From Iris pallida (Eukaryota; Streptophyta; Magnoliopsida; Asparagales; Iridaceae), in contig JANAVB010016199.1 in the NCBI GenBank assembly GCA_029216955.1, forward strand, positions 11,479,595-11,543,594: 64,000 nt of DNA, written 5' to 3'. The notes under the pieces are model-generated. The model ran no database searches and was not told the origin of the DNA. It saw only the letters and a program-made list of their open reading frames with translations. Shown here one piece after another: positions 1-12,412 of the stretch (its first letter is position 1; every line of letters begins with the position of its first letter). Made by a program: the position numbers and the translations under genes.

Positions 1-27
1 CCTCTAGAGGTGCTCAACGATCCTACA
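1..27 (+). repeat. 3' end of the 5' LTR of copia C (cut by the window edge)
   Basis: The 27 bases match 8223-8249 at the end of the 3' LTR. The rest of this LTR lies to the left of the window. Confidence 0.93.
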
Positions 28-29
28 AT

Positions 30-40
30 TGGTATCAGAG
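30..40 (+). promoter_or_regulatory. Primer binding site of copia C (initiator tRNA-Met)
   Basis: TGGTATCAGAG begins two bases after the LTR end. It is the usual complement of the 3' end of plant initiator tRNA-Met and primes minus-strand synthesis. The match stops after 11 bases. Confidence 0.9.
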
Positions 41-81
41 TAGGTTATATTCTTATATAACATACCCTAGAGAGTATATAT

Positions 82-1908
82 ATGGCAGCCGTGAAATCTA
101 TATTCAACGGTGAAGGGCAATCCACAAATAGACCTCCCCTATTTGATGGAACAAATTACACTTACTGGAAAACACGTATGACTTTCTTTCTTAAGTCTCT
201 AGATTTTGATCTTTGGTCAATAGTTATTGATGGGTATAAGAAACCACCACCTACAGTGGTTGAAGGTATTCTTATGGAAAAGCCGCATGACAAGTACACC
301 GATGCTGAAAAAGCAAAGGCTAGTCTTGATGCTCGAGCCATCAATGCACTATTCTGTGCAATTGACAAAACCGAGTTCAACAGAGTTTCAACCTGCAAGA
401 CGTCTCACGAAATTTGGAAACTTCTTGAGGTAACCCATGAAGGGACTTCCCAAGTGAAAGAATCCAAAATTAGTAGACTGACTCAGGAATATGAATCTTT
501 TAAGATAAAACCCGGTGAGTCAATTACACAGATGTTTACTCGTTTCCTTGATATAACTAATCCTCTGCAATCTCTTGGTAAAGATTACAGCAATCACGAG
601 AAGATTAGAAAGGTGCTGCGGGCTCTAACAAAGAATTGGAATCCAAAAGCCACAGCAATTATTGAAGGAAACGACCTCACCACAATGTCGTTGGAAACTT
701 TGATGGGCAAGCTCATGACCCATGAACTCGACTTGCAAGACTTTGAAGAAGCAACACCAAAGGAGAAAACAATCGCCTTCAAAGCTCAAGCAAGAAAAGC
801 TACATACAACGATTCCGATGAAGAATCCTCAAGTGGTGATGAACAAGCCCTACTTGTGAAGAACTTCAGAAAGTACCTAAAGTTTACAAGCAGAAAGAAG
901 AAAGACGTCCAAGAAAGCAATGAAGATGAAACCATATGCTTTGGATGTAAGAAATCAGGGCACATGAAGAAGGACTGTCCAGCTACCAAGAAGAGCAGTC
1001 CATATGACAGATCAAGATCAAGCAGAAAAGCTACAACTGGTCGAAAGTATGCCAACACAAGTATCTGGCATGAAAGCGACGCCAGTGATTCTGAAGAAGA
1101 GGATAGACCCTGCGGCAATGCAAATGTCTGTCTTATGGCATTTGACAAGGTATCTTCAAACCCTCTATATGATGAATTTACTTTCGATGAGTTAGAAAAT
1201 GCCTTTAGCGATTTACTTGAAGAACACAAAAATGTGCTTGACAAGTATAAGCAATCTCGAAAAGAGATTAAGGCATACACAACCGAGTTAGCTAGACTGT
1301 CCAATCTTATTCAAGATATTAAAGAGACGTCTACTACCGGTAACACGGAAGAGATAGCCAAACTCAAGGTAGACTATCATGAGGCTATCCTCACTATTCA
1401 AAAGAAAGAAAGAGATTATGGTAAGATGCAAAAACTGTATGACACAGAGAAGAGGATGCACTTAGTAACAGAACAGAGACTCTCAGTTATGACTGCTAAA
1501 TATGAAGAGTCTATTGCGATTTCTAAAAAGTTAGAAATCAAGTTAGGCAAACAGGAAATGCCTGTGACACAGCCTAATTTTAGTCCTAATGCAAAGCATA
1601 CACCTAAGAGGACTAAAAACAAGAAAGCATAGAAGAAACACGAGTATCATCATGCTTTCACTTATAGGTTCTCCAAGAAACCAAACAAGCATGTGAACAC
1701 AGTTTTAACCACATCTGGTTCTAAACTGACTTGCACTTATTGTGGTACACACGGACACATATCACAATATTGTCTTGCAAGAAAGCTTGTTAATAACCAT
1801 ACTTTAGTCTGGAGACCTAAAGCTAATCAGCATGGACCCTTCAGAAAATGGGTACCAAAGGATTCATCTACTTGTTTTGTAGGTGGACCCTCAACCCTCT
1901 CATACTAG
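82..1908 (+). pseudogene. gag: Copia gag (capsid/nucleocapsid) with one in-frame stop
   Basis: Structural protein that packages the element RNA. The first ATG after the primer site opens a 516-codon frame ending at TAG 1630-1632; the same frame then continues to TAG 1906-1908. Residues about 20-230 look like the copia gag domain (UBN2 type). A CCHC zinc knuckle, CFGCKKSGHMKKDC, lies near residue 286, followed by a long charged, probably coiled-coil stretch at about 365-490. A second CCHC knuckle, CTYCGTHGHISQYC, is encoded at 1732-1773, beyond the stop. That placement suggests the TAG at 1630 is a mutation, though a natural leaky stop cannot be excluded. The end overlaps the start of the pol frame. 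Confidence 0.88.
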
Positions 1909-4900
1909 AAGCAAATGGATCCTCGATAGCGGATGTTCGCGACACATGACTGGTGATGCATCTTTATTCGCTACGCTATCGATGAAGAAAGAAGGATACG
2001 TCTCCTTCGGAAATAACTTGAGAGGTGATATTATAGGTAATGGTACTGTAGGTATTTCTCCTTACCCAATAATAAAGGATGTTTGTCTAGTAACTGAATT
2101 GAAATATAACCTATTGAGCATAAGTCATTTGGCAGATAATGGTTATGGTATCAATTTTGTGAAAGATAAATGTACCATATATGATATGTCATCTGGTGAT
2201 CCCGTATATAAAGGGATTAGAGAAGACAATATTTATGTTTTCTTTTTGGAGAATACTAATAATGCAGGAAGGTGCCTAGTAGCCAATCAAGATGAAAGCT
2301 GGCTATGGCACATGAGACTAGGACATGCAAACATGGATACTATCTCACGTCTGAATACAAAGAAGTTGGTAAAAGGACTCCCAGAAATTCCATTCAAGAG
2401 AGACATGGTATGTGCTGTCTGTGAAAAGAACAAAGCACATAGGTCTTCTTTTAAATCCATCAACGCTGTAAGTACTTCGAGACCTTTGCAGTTAATTCAT
2501 ATGGATTTATTTGGTCCAAGTAGAGTCGCTAGTCTTGGCGGTAAACTCTATGCTTTTGTCATTGTTGATGATTTCTCTCGTTTTACATGGGTTTACTTTT
2601 TATCAAACAAAAGTGATGCTATTTTTGAATTTCAGATATTTTGTAAAAAGGTACAAAACGAAAAAGGCTTCATGATTACTCGTATCCGAAGTGATCATGG
2701 TGGCGAATTCGAAAATTCTGATTTCAAAAAGTTTTGTGATGATAGTGGATATTACCACAAATTTTTTTGTCCTAGAACTCCCCAACAGAATGGTGTTGTG
2801 GAGCGGAAGAACCGTACTCTAAGCGAAATGGCTAGAGTCATGCTTAATCAACATAATCTTCCTAAATATTTTTGGGCAGAAGCTGTTAGTACAGCCTGTC
2901 ATATTTTAAATAGGGTGTTAATTCGACCCATCTCGAAGAAAACACCATATGAGCTTTGGTTTGGAAGAATTCCAAACATTTCTTATTTTAAAGTTTTTGG
3001 TTGTCGCTGTTTCATCCTGAACACCAAGGATAACTTGGGTAAGTTCGACTCCAAAGCAGATGACGGGATATTTCTCGGATATGCTGCTAAGAGTAAGGGA
3101 TATAGAATTTTTAATAAAAGATCTTTGATTGTTGAAGAAAGTATTAATGTTACCTTTGATGAGTTAAATAGTCATAGATCTAGCGACAGTGATGATGAAG
3201 ATGCACCTACAAAGACAAAGAAGAGTTCTGAGAAAGATCCTACCCAAGAGGCAAGAACTGATAAAAGTTCCGAAGATGCAGGAACTGAGAAGAGCCTTGT
3301 GAAAGGTATGGCCCAAAGATTCGAATCATTGAGATTCAAACCAGATCATCCAGAAACTCTCATAATAGGTGATGTATCCAAAGGTGTAAGTACTCGTTCA
3401 TCTCTTAGAGATTCTGAAGTAGCAGCTAATGTAGCATTTATTTCATAAATAGAACCTAAGAATGTTGATGAGGCTTTTTCTGATGAATTTTGGATTTCTG
3501 CCATGCAAGAGAAACTTAATCAATTTGAGAGAAACCAAGTTTGGGAACTCGTTCCTAAACCTATTGGTCAATCGATAATTGGTACCAAATGGGTGTTCCG
3601 AAATAAACTTAGTGAAGATGGACAAGTTCTACGCAACAAAGCACGTCTAGTTGCACAAGGTTATAATCAAGAAGAAGGAATTGATTATGATGAGACCTAT
3701 GCTCCTGTTGCTAGACTAGAAGCCATCCGCATGTTTTGCGCTTTTGCTTGTTTTAATGATTTCAAACTTTTTCAAATGGACGTGAAAAGCGCATTTTTAA
3801 ATGGTTATTTGAAAGAAGAGGTTTTTGTGAAACAACCCCCTGGTTTTGAAGATTTTCAAAAACCTGATCATGTTTTCAAGCTTAAGAAATTACTTTATGG
3901 ACTCAAACAAGCACCTCGTGCTTGGTATGAACGCCTAAGCGCCTTCTTACTTGATAATAGATTTTCAAAAGGCAAGATTGATACTACTCTTTTTATTAAA
4001 TCCATGAATAATGATATACTTCTAGTGCAAATTTATGTAGATGACATTATCTTTGGTTCTACTAATGAACAACTCTGTCAAGAATTTGCCAAGTGTATGC
4101 AGAGTGAATTTGAGATGAGCATGATGGGAGAGCTGAACTTCTTCCTAGGATTGCAAATCAAACAACACTCAAACGGAACATTCATCAACCAAGCCAAGTA
4201 CACGAAGGACATACTGAAGAAGTACGACTTCGAGAATGTAAAGCCAATTGGAACTCCCATGGCTACATCTACAAAGCTTGATACTGATGAAAGTGGCAAA
4301 CCTGTTGATCAGCGTAAGTATCGAGGTATGATTGGTAGTTTATTATATTTAACTGCTAGTCGCCCTGATATTATGTTTAGTGTTTGCATATGTGCACGAT
4401 ATCAGACAAACCCTAAGGAATCACATCTTAGTGCCGTTAAGCGTATCTTCTGATACCTTAAAGGAACTTCTACAGTTGGCTTATGGTATCCCAAAAGCAA
4501 ATCCTTTGACCTTATAGGTTACTCGGATGCAGATTTTGCTGGATGCAAAGTGGACCGTAAAAGTACCAGTGGCACATGTCATTTCTTAGGAAAGGCCTTA
4601 GTCTCTTGGTTTAGCAAGAAACAAAATTCAGTAGCATTATCAATAACTGAGGCTGAGTATATCGCCGCAGGACGCTGTTGTGCTCAAATTTTGTGGATGA
4701 AGCAAACCTTAGAGGACTACAATCTGCACTATACAAATGTTCCTATTTATTGTGATAACACTAGTGCAATTAATTTGACTAAGAACCCTATCTGTCATTC
4801 ACGCACAAAGCACATAGAAGTTAGACATCATTTTTTACGTGATCATCAACAACACGGGGATATTTGCTTAGAATTTATTGATACTGAACATCAACTAGCT

Positions 4901-4984
4901 GATATTTTCACTAAACCATTGGCTGAAGACCGTTTTAACATCTTGAGGCATGAGCTCGGCATTCTTGAATTCTCGGACTCTTAA
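1883..4984 (+). pseudogene. pol: Copia pol: protease, integrase, reverse transcriptase, RNase H
   Basis: Copia-order polyprotein in a different frame from gag. The protease active site DSGCSRHMTG is at 1925. Integrase follows: the pre-integrase WHMRLGH, the VCAVC zinc half, then a catalytic core with MDLFGPS, SDHGGEFEN and QNGVVERKNRT (D, D, E all present). Reverse transcriptase starts near 3480 with the VWELVPKP region and has the catalytic YVDDI at 4034. RNase H contains DRKSTSGTCHFLG at 4550 and TEAEYIA. The frame is open except for TAA 3446-3448, between integrase and reverse transcriptase, and TGA 4451-4453, where family members usually have an arginine codon. Both fit single C-to-T changes. 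The domain set is complete, so the copy decayed recently by point mutation. Confidence 0.93.
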
Positions 4985-5486
4985 AACATATGGTAATTAA
5001 AACTGCATTTATAACTTAACAATTTATTATTTAATGAAAATTATTTTTGGGGACAAACTTACAAAGGGTATGTCTGTCACCACGGCTACGGTCGAAGCGA
5101 AGCGGTACTTAAGAGTTCCCCGGTGAACCACCGTTAGCTGGGACAACCCCTATAGTTAACCCGAAAATAATAGCAGTTATTTAATAAACCAGTCAAATGT
5201 TACTTTTTACAGTCTTTATTTACCTGACTGCTTTGACTGTCTCGGGAATGCAAGTGGCCGAACTCGGCCCGAACTCTGACCGAGTTCGGACCGAATTCAG
5301 ACCGAGTTCGGTCGGCGATGTGATGGTTCCAGAACCGAACAGCCGGCCCTAGCACCTATTTAATTCATCATTTCTTCCACTTTTTCTCCACACCAAAACG
5401 TGGAATACTTCCATCTCCTACTAGAAATCCTTCCTCCTCCTTCTTTGCAAGGAATCGACAAGTTCAAGTGGGCGATCTTCTTCCTC
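4985..5486 (+). promoter_or_regulatory. Spacer with LTR-like repeat block, possible internal promoter
   Basis: No ORF lies between the pol stop and the next ATG. A block of GAACTCGG/CCGAGTTC repeats at 5257-5314 resembles the repeat block ahead of the LTR TATA box; 5270-5289 is identical to 7575-7594. It is followed by CACCTATTTAATTC at about 5353, which resembles the LTR sequence CACCTATAAATAG, and then by the extra ORF 130 bases on. A subgenomic promoter copied from the LTR is an inference. Confidence 0.45.
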
Positions 5487-6689
5487 ATGGCTCCGAAACG
5501 TCAACGAGGAAATTCTTCTCAAGGTGCTTCCTCCTCATCCGACTACACTCCGGCAAGTCTCTTTAGTCCAGCCAAACCTAGAGATCCCGAGGAATATGAT
5601 AGCACTTTGTTTCCCGACAAAGACTTCTCCGATCTCTGGTTTGATTCTTTCTCTCTTCGTCGTATTTGTGCTGGAGCCTTCGTCAATTTTATAACTTTCT
5701 TTGAATATGCTCCTGTTTTTGATCAACTTGGATTCCGTGACTTTTTCGAGGTCCAAGATAGCATTTACGATAATGCAGTCCATATGTTTTACTGCAATTT
5801 GCAAGTAAAACAGAATGGGAATTTCTATTCCTGCATTGCTGGATAGGAATTAGAATTTAGCGCCACCGATATCAGTGAATACTTTCACGTTCCTGATCTT
5901 GGTGATGCACTTGTTGACATCCACCATGTTTAATTCCCTGCCGATGTTACTTTAGCTTCCTTTAGGGAATTGATTTGTCACCCTACTCCTCCTCCCCGGA
6001 GAATCTTTTCTAGACATCTAAACCAAACTTTTTACGAGCTTCATCGTATGATTTTCTCGGCCCTTCTTCCGAAGAAAGGCTCTACCGATGAAGTTACATT
6101 TTTGGAACTTTCTGCTCTTTATCACATTCATTTTGGAATTCCTTTCTCCGTTCCAAAAACTATGATGTCTTGGATGCTCAACTGCAAGAATGCAGGTAGG
6201 AACCTAGTCTTTCCTATGCACCTTGCTAGTATATTTCGACGTTTTAAGATTGATCTTGAAATGTGTGCCATTTCTTCTCCACCTGTTGAGTTGACCCGCT
6301 CTCGTCGGTTTCCTCAACCTCCTGGTGCTGCTCCTGCTGTCCCAGCTGCTGATGCTGAGGCCCATCCAGCTGATGCTCATCCTGCTCCGGCCCCTGCCCC
6401 AGGACTTGATTAGGTATTCTACCAGCGGTTTGATGATTTCGTTGCCGTTTCCACGCAACGTTATCAGGACTCCGAGTTCCGGCACATTTCTCAGGCCCAG
6501 GTGCTGAGAAACAGTATTGCCGATCTCCACTACAGCCTGGTTCAGGATCCAGTCCGTCCACTCACTATCCTTCCACACCCGACTTTCCCTGGTCCTCGTT
6601 TTACTGATGAGGTCACTTTTCAGTATTTTGACCCGACCACTGCTTATTTTCCTCATGATCCTCCCGGTGCGGACGACCCAGCGATGTGA
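5487..6689 (+). pseudogene. Extra 3' ORF of copia C (env-position gene), three in-frame stops
   Basis: A single frame of 401 codons runs from ATG 5487 (MAPKRQRG) to TGA 6687-6689, interrupted by TAG 5844-5846, TAA 5931-5933 and TAG 6411-6413. The same frame reopens after each stop, which shows that it was once one gene. The middle part (about codons 160-255), with VTFLELSALYHIHFG and an FPMHLASIFRRFKIDL stretch, resembles the plant transposon-associated domain often labelled putative plant transposon protein (Transposase_32 type). An Ala/Pro-rich low-complexity stretch follows. I see no clear signal peptide or membrane anchor, so the name envelope would rest on position only. Function is unknown. 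Confidence 0.65.
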
Positions 6690-7105
6690 TGTGGATTCAG
6701 CCATGGGATAGTGGATTTAGTTTTGATTAGTTGATGCAGTTTATGTAGTAGTTTTATTTTATTTCATGTCTAAACTGTTTCAGTTAGACTTTATCAGTTG
6801 TATTTTCTTTGGATTATTAGTGGAACCTCTATGATATTTCAGTTTATTATAGTTCATTTTATTCCAGTTGTCTATGCTGTGATTACTTCTTTTTACTTCA
6901 CTTTGTCTTGTCTATTCTATTGTTGGCTTCATGGTTTACGGGGGAGCCTATTCATTTTACTACTTGACAAAGGGGGAGAAAAAGAGTATATACCACGCAA
7001 GAATCCCCCAAAACAAAATTTTTTTCTCAATTTTTAGGTATCTTTGTTATTTTGTTCTATTTGATATAAATATATTTTGGTATAGACTCAAGTTTGTCAA
7101 TTATC
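6690..7105 (+). other. Non-coding 3' part of copia C with an extra purine tract
   Basis: AT-rich sequence without a convincing gene. It contains AAAGGGGGAGAAAA at 6969-6982, which looks like a second polypurine tract about 135 bases upstream of the one next to the LTR. Confidence 0.55.
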
Positions 7106-7119
7106 AAAATGGGGGAGAT
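7106..7119 (+). promoter_or_regulatory. Polypurine tract of copia C
   Basis: AAAATGGGGGAGAT lies directly before the 3' LTR start (TGTTGGCC). It is the expected plus-strand primer site. Confidence 0.85.
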
Positions 7120-7709
7120 TGTTGGCCCATTCCACGGTCACACCCGATTTCGATAATCAACATATACTTTAGTCAATACACAAAATATAGAAAATGCTGC
7201 TAACTATTTCAGGATGCATGAAATCATATTCAACGGACGATGTACTGCATAAATCAAAGCGTCAAAGTCATCAAAATCTTCTGAAGACTCTTTTCTACTT
7301 TTATTCTGTATTTTACATTTTATTGAGTCTAGGAATTACTTTGTAAAATCAATTATGGTAATACTGGCTTAGGGTTAAAATTGTCCTCCTTTCTAGAATC
7401 CTATTTTTACCCTTTCGTATTTTCGGTTTCAAATATTTCAAAAACAAATTTCAAAAATATTCTTTTCAAATAATTTTACAAATAACCAAAAACCAGTTTG
7501 AAAACTGTTTTTACAAAAGATTTTTAAAATATCTCCTGACAGAACTCCTAGCCGAGCTCGGCCCGAGTTCGGTCCGAACTCTGACCGAGTTCGGTCAGTT
7601 TGTATTCAAACTTCAGTTGCCTCCAAATCTGCGAGCAACGTCTATTTTGCGAGATATTTGCACCCGAACTCTGTCCGAGTTCTGCCCGAGTTCGGTTGGT
7701 GAAAACACC

Positions 7710-7717
7710 TATAAATA
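7710..7717 (+). promoter_or_regulatory. TATA box of the copia LTR
   Basis: TATAAATA lies in the context CACCTATAAATAGAG, downstream of GAGTTCGG repeats. Transcription probably starts about 30 bases further on. Confidence 0.75.
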
Positions 7718-7917
7718 GAGAAGAACTTTTCACTTCAAATCATCAATTCATTCTTCATCTTCTCTTCTCTACTATTCAAGTGTTTTCTAAACGATCTAAG
7801 ATTTTCAAATCTCACCTACACATCTCTTAGCCAAAAGCCAGTACTATCAGAGTTGATTTAGAGTCTTTTGGTTACTCAAGAGTTGTAAGAGGTCGTTCAA
7901 GTTTCAACAACTTTTCT

Positions 7918-7999
7918 GTTGTGGAGCTGGTCGTGCGCTCGCCACCAAGCACGGTGTTGTGAAGCTGGTCGTGCGCTTGTCACCAAGCACGGTGTTGTA
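7918..7999 (+). repeat. Two 38-bp tandem repeats in the copia LTR
   Basis: The unit starting GTTGTGGAGCTGGTCGTGCG at 7918 recurs at 7956 with a few changes, and its first bases recur at 7994. It lies downstream of the TATA box, so it would be in the transcript. Confidence 0.8.
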
Positions 8000-8249
8000 A
8001 GAGATTGTAAGCTCTCAGTTAAAGCTTGTGCCATAGTGGATTAACATCGAGCAAGAGTACTCGAGACTGGATTAGTCCTCTCAGAGGGATACCAGTATAC
8101 ATCGCTGTGTCACTGAGTTTGATTCTCCTATCTTTATTTACTGTCTCTTACATATCTGCCATAGTTTAATTTTTTAATTGGTGATTATATTTCTGCTGCA
8201 CACACGCACTCTATTCACCCCCCCTCTAGAGGTGCTCAACGATCCTACA

Positions 8250-8318
8250 TTTACTCGTATGTATACATCTGGTATGATACGTATCTAGTCCCAAGTATTT
8301 TGGGACTGGGGCGTTACA
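8250..8318 (+). repeat. End of the 5' LTR of element A
   Basis: Closely matches 15217-15285, ending GGGACTGGGGCGTTACA. The remainder is cut off by copia C. Confidence 0.9.
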
Positions 8319-8326
8319 TATTTTTA

Positions 8327-8344
8327 TGGTGGCCCATGCAGGTC
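8327..8344 (+). promoter_or_regulatory. Primer-binding-like block of element A
   Basis: TGGTGGCCCATGCAGGTC lies 8 bases after the LTR end. The same 18 bases occur at the same place in B, T and G. A start with TGG fits pairing with a tRNA 3' CCA; the tRNA was not identified. Confidence 0.65.
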
Positions 8345-11300
8345 AAGTTTGCCGATTCGGTTACATGACTGTACCGAACGGACCTGTAATATAGGATTAG
8401 AATCTAGGAATCTCATCCACATACTTGATCACCTTCCTTGATTTCCATATACTGACTCCCGTGGCTTTCCTTGATTTTTGCATCTTGCTTGAACTCTTTC
8501 TACTAACACCCTATCACCTCATGCTTAAACATGGTTAGAAATATGACTACACTACTATATACTTATTGGTCAACCCTATGGCTAGAAGGATTATATTGAC
8601 AAATAATATCCATTGAGGTTATATTTGAGTATAAAGGGATTTATTTTTCCTAGAGATATGATCTTAAGGATTAGTTAATTTCAAGTTAGGTAGTAGCATA
8701 TTACCGCCATCAAAGGATAAGTTAGAATTTTATTATTACAAGGTGGTATACACAAGAGGATAGCTAGATCGAGAAAATAAATTTTTGATTTACGAATTTT
8801 TTTAAAATGGTGAAATAGTTGTGATTTATTAGGGATACGAAATCGATTGAGAAATAACTTAAGTTTTTATATTGTGACGCATGATTTACGGTTAACTTTA
8901 AAAGTTTGGATTGTAATATTATAATGTTTATCTCGAGATTATTTAAGGAGTTTTAATTATGAATTTTTAGACAACTAGAGAAGACAAAAGTTTATTTTGA
9001 GAGAGCTTGAGGTTTAAAATTTAGTCGTACAATTTATAAGTTGAAGAAATGATGGTAAAATTTTGTTTAAATATTTGGAGGATATGAAAGCGACTTTGAA
9101 GAAAAAATCCAAATTTTAAATTGTGTCATATGATCTATGATTTAAAAAGTTAATTAGATTTCAAGTTTAAAGCCTTGATTAGGGATATTTAAATTTTGGT
9201 AAAAAAAAGGGATTTAAATTGAGTTACATGATTACAATTGATGAAACGGGCTAAGAGTTTATCTCGAGGTACATTTGAGAATTGGAAAATTTTAAAAGTG
9301 ATGGCTTATTATGAAAAACTTAGTTGTGCCGCATTAGATATGATGAAGGTTATTTGGAATTTATTTAAAGGAAATTAAACTTTAAGTTATGATTAAATAC
9401 TTGATGGAGTATCTTGAGATTTTATTTCGAAACTGTTGAGGAACTGGAAATTTGAAATTAGATCATATATTGGTAGAGGACCAAGAAGCAAGCAAGTCAC
9501 CCTAATGGGATACAAGTATTCCTCATTAATTGCCATGATAGTTGTATATACTCGAGTGTAGTTAAGTCATCTGCCAAACTTTGTGAAGATATCTCAATCT
9601 TGACTCACTCGACATTTCCTCAAATCTAGATTTTACCGTGACCTTCTAACCATTTGAAACTTGAGAAATGATTAGATTGTTCCTTAATCGTACTTCATCT
9701 AAGTGGCTATCATATCTCTAGAAACTGTATCCCTAACTTATTTTACCTTGATCTACTAGAATCTGAATTATCTTTATTTCATGCTTTTAACTTGTCAATT
9801 ATTTCATGCGTTAATTATTATCTCATGAACTCCCACTTTCGATTCTAAATTCTTTTGTGTCCGTTACCGTGACTTGGATATTTGGAGCACAACACTAGAC
9901 TTTTCCATCCAACGAATTCCATATGTAAGACGTAGACGACTACACCTTCATGTAGGTATATCATGTCCCACTAAAACGTGTCTTCTTGTACTCTAATTTC
10001 TTGATACGACTTTCGGGTCGAATAAGCTAAACTGTAACATTTACCATGATGCTAATATATTTATCGACCATGGACCTCGACTCAATTCCTTCAAACCGAT
10101 ATGTGATTGTGTTCTATTTAATTCCTTAAATGCTTAGGCTGTGCTTATTGTTAACCCGTGCCTTTTACTTTCGTGCATTATTCTAATTTGCTTAGACCCA
10201 TAAATTTTTATTTTCGTGCAATAATTCGTATGTATTATCCAAACTCTTATCATGACCGTTGAACCTAACTATATTCTCCTCCCGATTGTTTTTCTTCTCT
10301 CTTCAAGGATCCTATTTGTACTACACTATTATTCATGCAAACCTTGTTTCCTATATGTGTAGATGGAAAGTTTATCATGACACCCTTCGGTAAAAAAAAA
10401 TGAGTTAGTCGGAAAGCCATAAAAAGAGATTAGTATAGATAAATAAAAGGAGTGTATAATTTGAAAAAATGAGTTGAAAAGTGGTATTAGATGGAATTAA
10501 GGAAAGTGACATTGGTTTTTATGTTCAAGTAAATAATATGCTTGGGATTGACAAAAGGTTACGAAGTATACGTAAAATGGGATAACTGAAAATGGGTGGC
10601 CACGAGATAATGGGAGGAATGTAATGTGAATCAAAGGTAAATAGACCCCACAGTTGACGATAAATAGTTAAACAAACCTTGAGTACAAGTCTTCTATTTT
10701 GAGGTTTTAAGGAATACGATCAAGGATGGTTATTGATATGAATTTAGGATGAGTTCAATTTGCCATCATAAATTAAAGATTATTTATTCCAATTTTCGAG
10801 AAAGACACTAATAAATAAAGGATTGAAGAAAAATAAAATATTATGATAAAAGACTGTGTTATGAAGATACGATCGAGGAGAGTAGCTTCTCGATTGACAA
10901 CTTTGTACTTTATTGTTAAGAAATTATTGAGATGATAAATAGGGTGTTTAATGTTATTAGATTTCAAGGTTACTTCAAAATCGAAGGTGATTTTTAAATT
11001 CTTGATGCTATGAGAATAATTTCCTTTTTATGATGAAGTGATTCTTACCTACGACTAAATAAATTGAAGATGTGATGAATTTAAATTTTCGAAGAGAGTA
11101 TGGAAGACGAAATTAGTTGAGAAATATATATATACACATGTTGGAAGAAGAAAGATTAGATACTTATTGAAAATAAATCCCATCATGAGATACTGGATTC
11201 AAATATTTCTGGAAATTACAACTTGCGAGTTTTCTTTTGAATAGATCTCAAATGTAGTAAAAAAAGAAAAGGAAACATGTTCAAGGAATTAATTTTTTTT

Positions 11301-11712
11301 TGTTTGGAGTATAAATTTGAAGGAAAATAGATGAAGGGTGGAGTATCGAAAGACATTGATGATTTTGATCACAAACTTAAAAGATCGTGGCGACATCGAC
11401 ATGAATTTGGGTTTCGAAGGATGGAGATATTTATAGGTCAAGGAAGTTATTACCTATTTTTAGATTACACATTATATGATATTTGATGGTGGTGTGATTG
11501 GGATACTGATGGGTTGTCATATGATCATCTTCCAAACTAAATCCAAATTCTATTTGTCTAGTTATCTAAATAGCCGTTATACAAATTGCTTGTTGACTTT
11601 GGATTTCGTTTTCGAATCATTTTGATCCATAAACTCTTTCTAAATCTTCAGTCCTAACTACCCTAATTTTTTCCTAAATTTCGAGGACGAAATTATTTTA
11701 AGTTGGGTAGGA
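8345..11712 (+). other. Non-coding internal domain of LARD A
   Basis: AT-rich, with no ORF over about 65 codons. Segments are recognisably shared with the internal domain of B, for example GTATACACAAGAGGATAGC and GGAGCACAACACTRGACTT, so it is a conserved non-coding domain and not random filler. It ends with CGAGGACGAAAT and the purine tract AAGTTGGGTAGGA directly before the LTR. Confidence 0.75.
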
Positions 11713-12405
11713 TGTAAACCCCCTAAATTTCTACTTAAAATTTTTTTTATATAAATTGAGTATTTAAAAATTTTTGGTATTTGTACGTCGCATAGTCGTA
11801 TTACACGTCGCGTACGAATTTGTCGTAGGGGACGTCGCGTATGAGTTCGAATTTTCGTATGACTCGTCGAGTGCGAATATGTGCGAGGGACATATTTTTT
11901 TTGTAAAACATTTTATTAGAGATTTTATTTATATAGAAGAATTTTAGTTTTCAAAATAATATGATAAATATTTTTATTTTGTATAAAAGAGTTAATTTGT
12001 TCGTTGTTTAAAAATAAGTAGAGAATTGAAAATTTTGGGTTATATGGAATGTGTTCCAAATATTTTGCAAAATTTGGAATTTATTATTAACATAATTTTG
12101 TTAATTATAAAAGCTATGTTATAATTTAATATTTAAATAATATTCTTGATTTTTGAAATTAATTATTGTTATATTTTTATATTATGAAAAAGATTTTTAG
12201 AAATTTGTTTTACTTAATATTTGAATTATTTTTGATAATTTAAATTGGAAAAGATTTTATTGGCCTTAATTTAAATAGCTTTTAAACTAAAGATAAGTTT
12301 TATTTGTATTGAATTGGATTTTAAATCGATTTAAATTAATATGGAATCTATCTATGGGGAATTTAAATTCTCTCAATCCCTATCCAACTGGAAATTCCTA
12401 CCTCC

Positions 12406-12412
12406 TATATAA
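12406..12412 (+). promoter_or_regulatory. TATA box of LARD A LTR
   Basis: TATATAA within CTCCTATATAAGGAG, a short palindrome (CTCCT / AGGAG arms). The same box occurs in both B LTRs (17206 and 23772). It marks the U3/R border. Confidence 0.7.

Larger units (their letters stand above)
1..8249 (+). mobile_element. Ty1/copia LTR retrotransposon (C), SIRE/Maximus-like layout
   Basis: The window opens in the last 27 bases of the 5' LTR; the same bases end the 3' LTR at 8249. Between them are a tRNA primer site, gag, pol in copia order (protease, integrase, reverse transcriptase, RNase H), an extra ORF after pol, a purine tract and a full 3' LTR of 1,130 bp with TG...CA ends. An extra ORF after pol is typical of the SIRE/Maximus lineage. 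The element sits in the 5' LTR of LARD element A: bases 8250-8318 match the end of the 3' LTR of A. The expected 5-bp TSD on the right is TTTAC (8250-8254); its partner lies outside the window. All three ORFs carry in-frame stops, so this copy is not autonomous. Confidence 0.93.
7120..8249 (+). repeat. 3' LTR of copia C (1,130 bp)
   Basis: Begins TGTTGG just after the purine tract and ends CTACA; its last 27 bases recur at 1-27. A GAGTTCGG repeat block (7551-7598 and 7662-7697) precedes the TATA box. Confidence 0.92.

Noticed and set aside
7548..7733. 61-aa minus-strand ORF rich in TELGQSS repeats
   Set aside because: Produced by the GAGTTCGG promoter repeats of the copia LTR.
10773..10967. 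64-aa minus-strand ORF in the LARD A internal domain
   Set aside because: Length expected by chance in AT-rich DNA; no motif and not seen in B.
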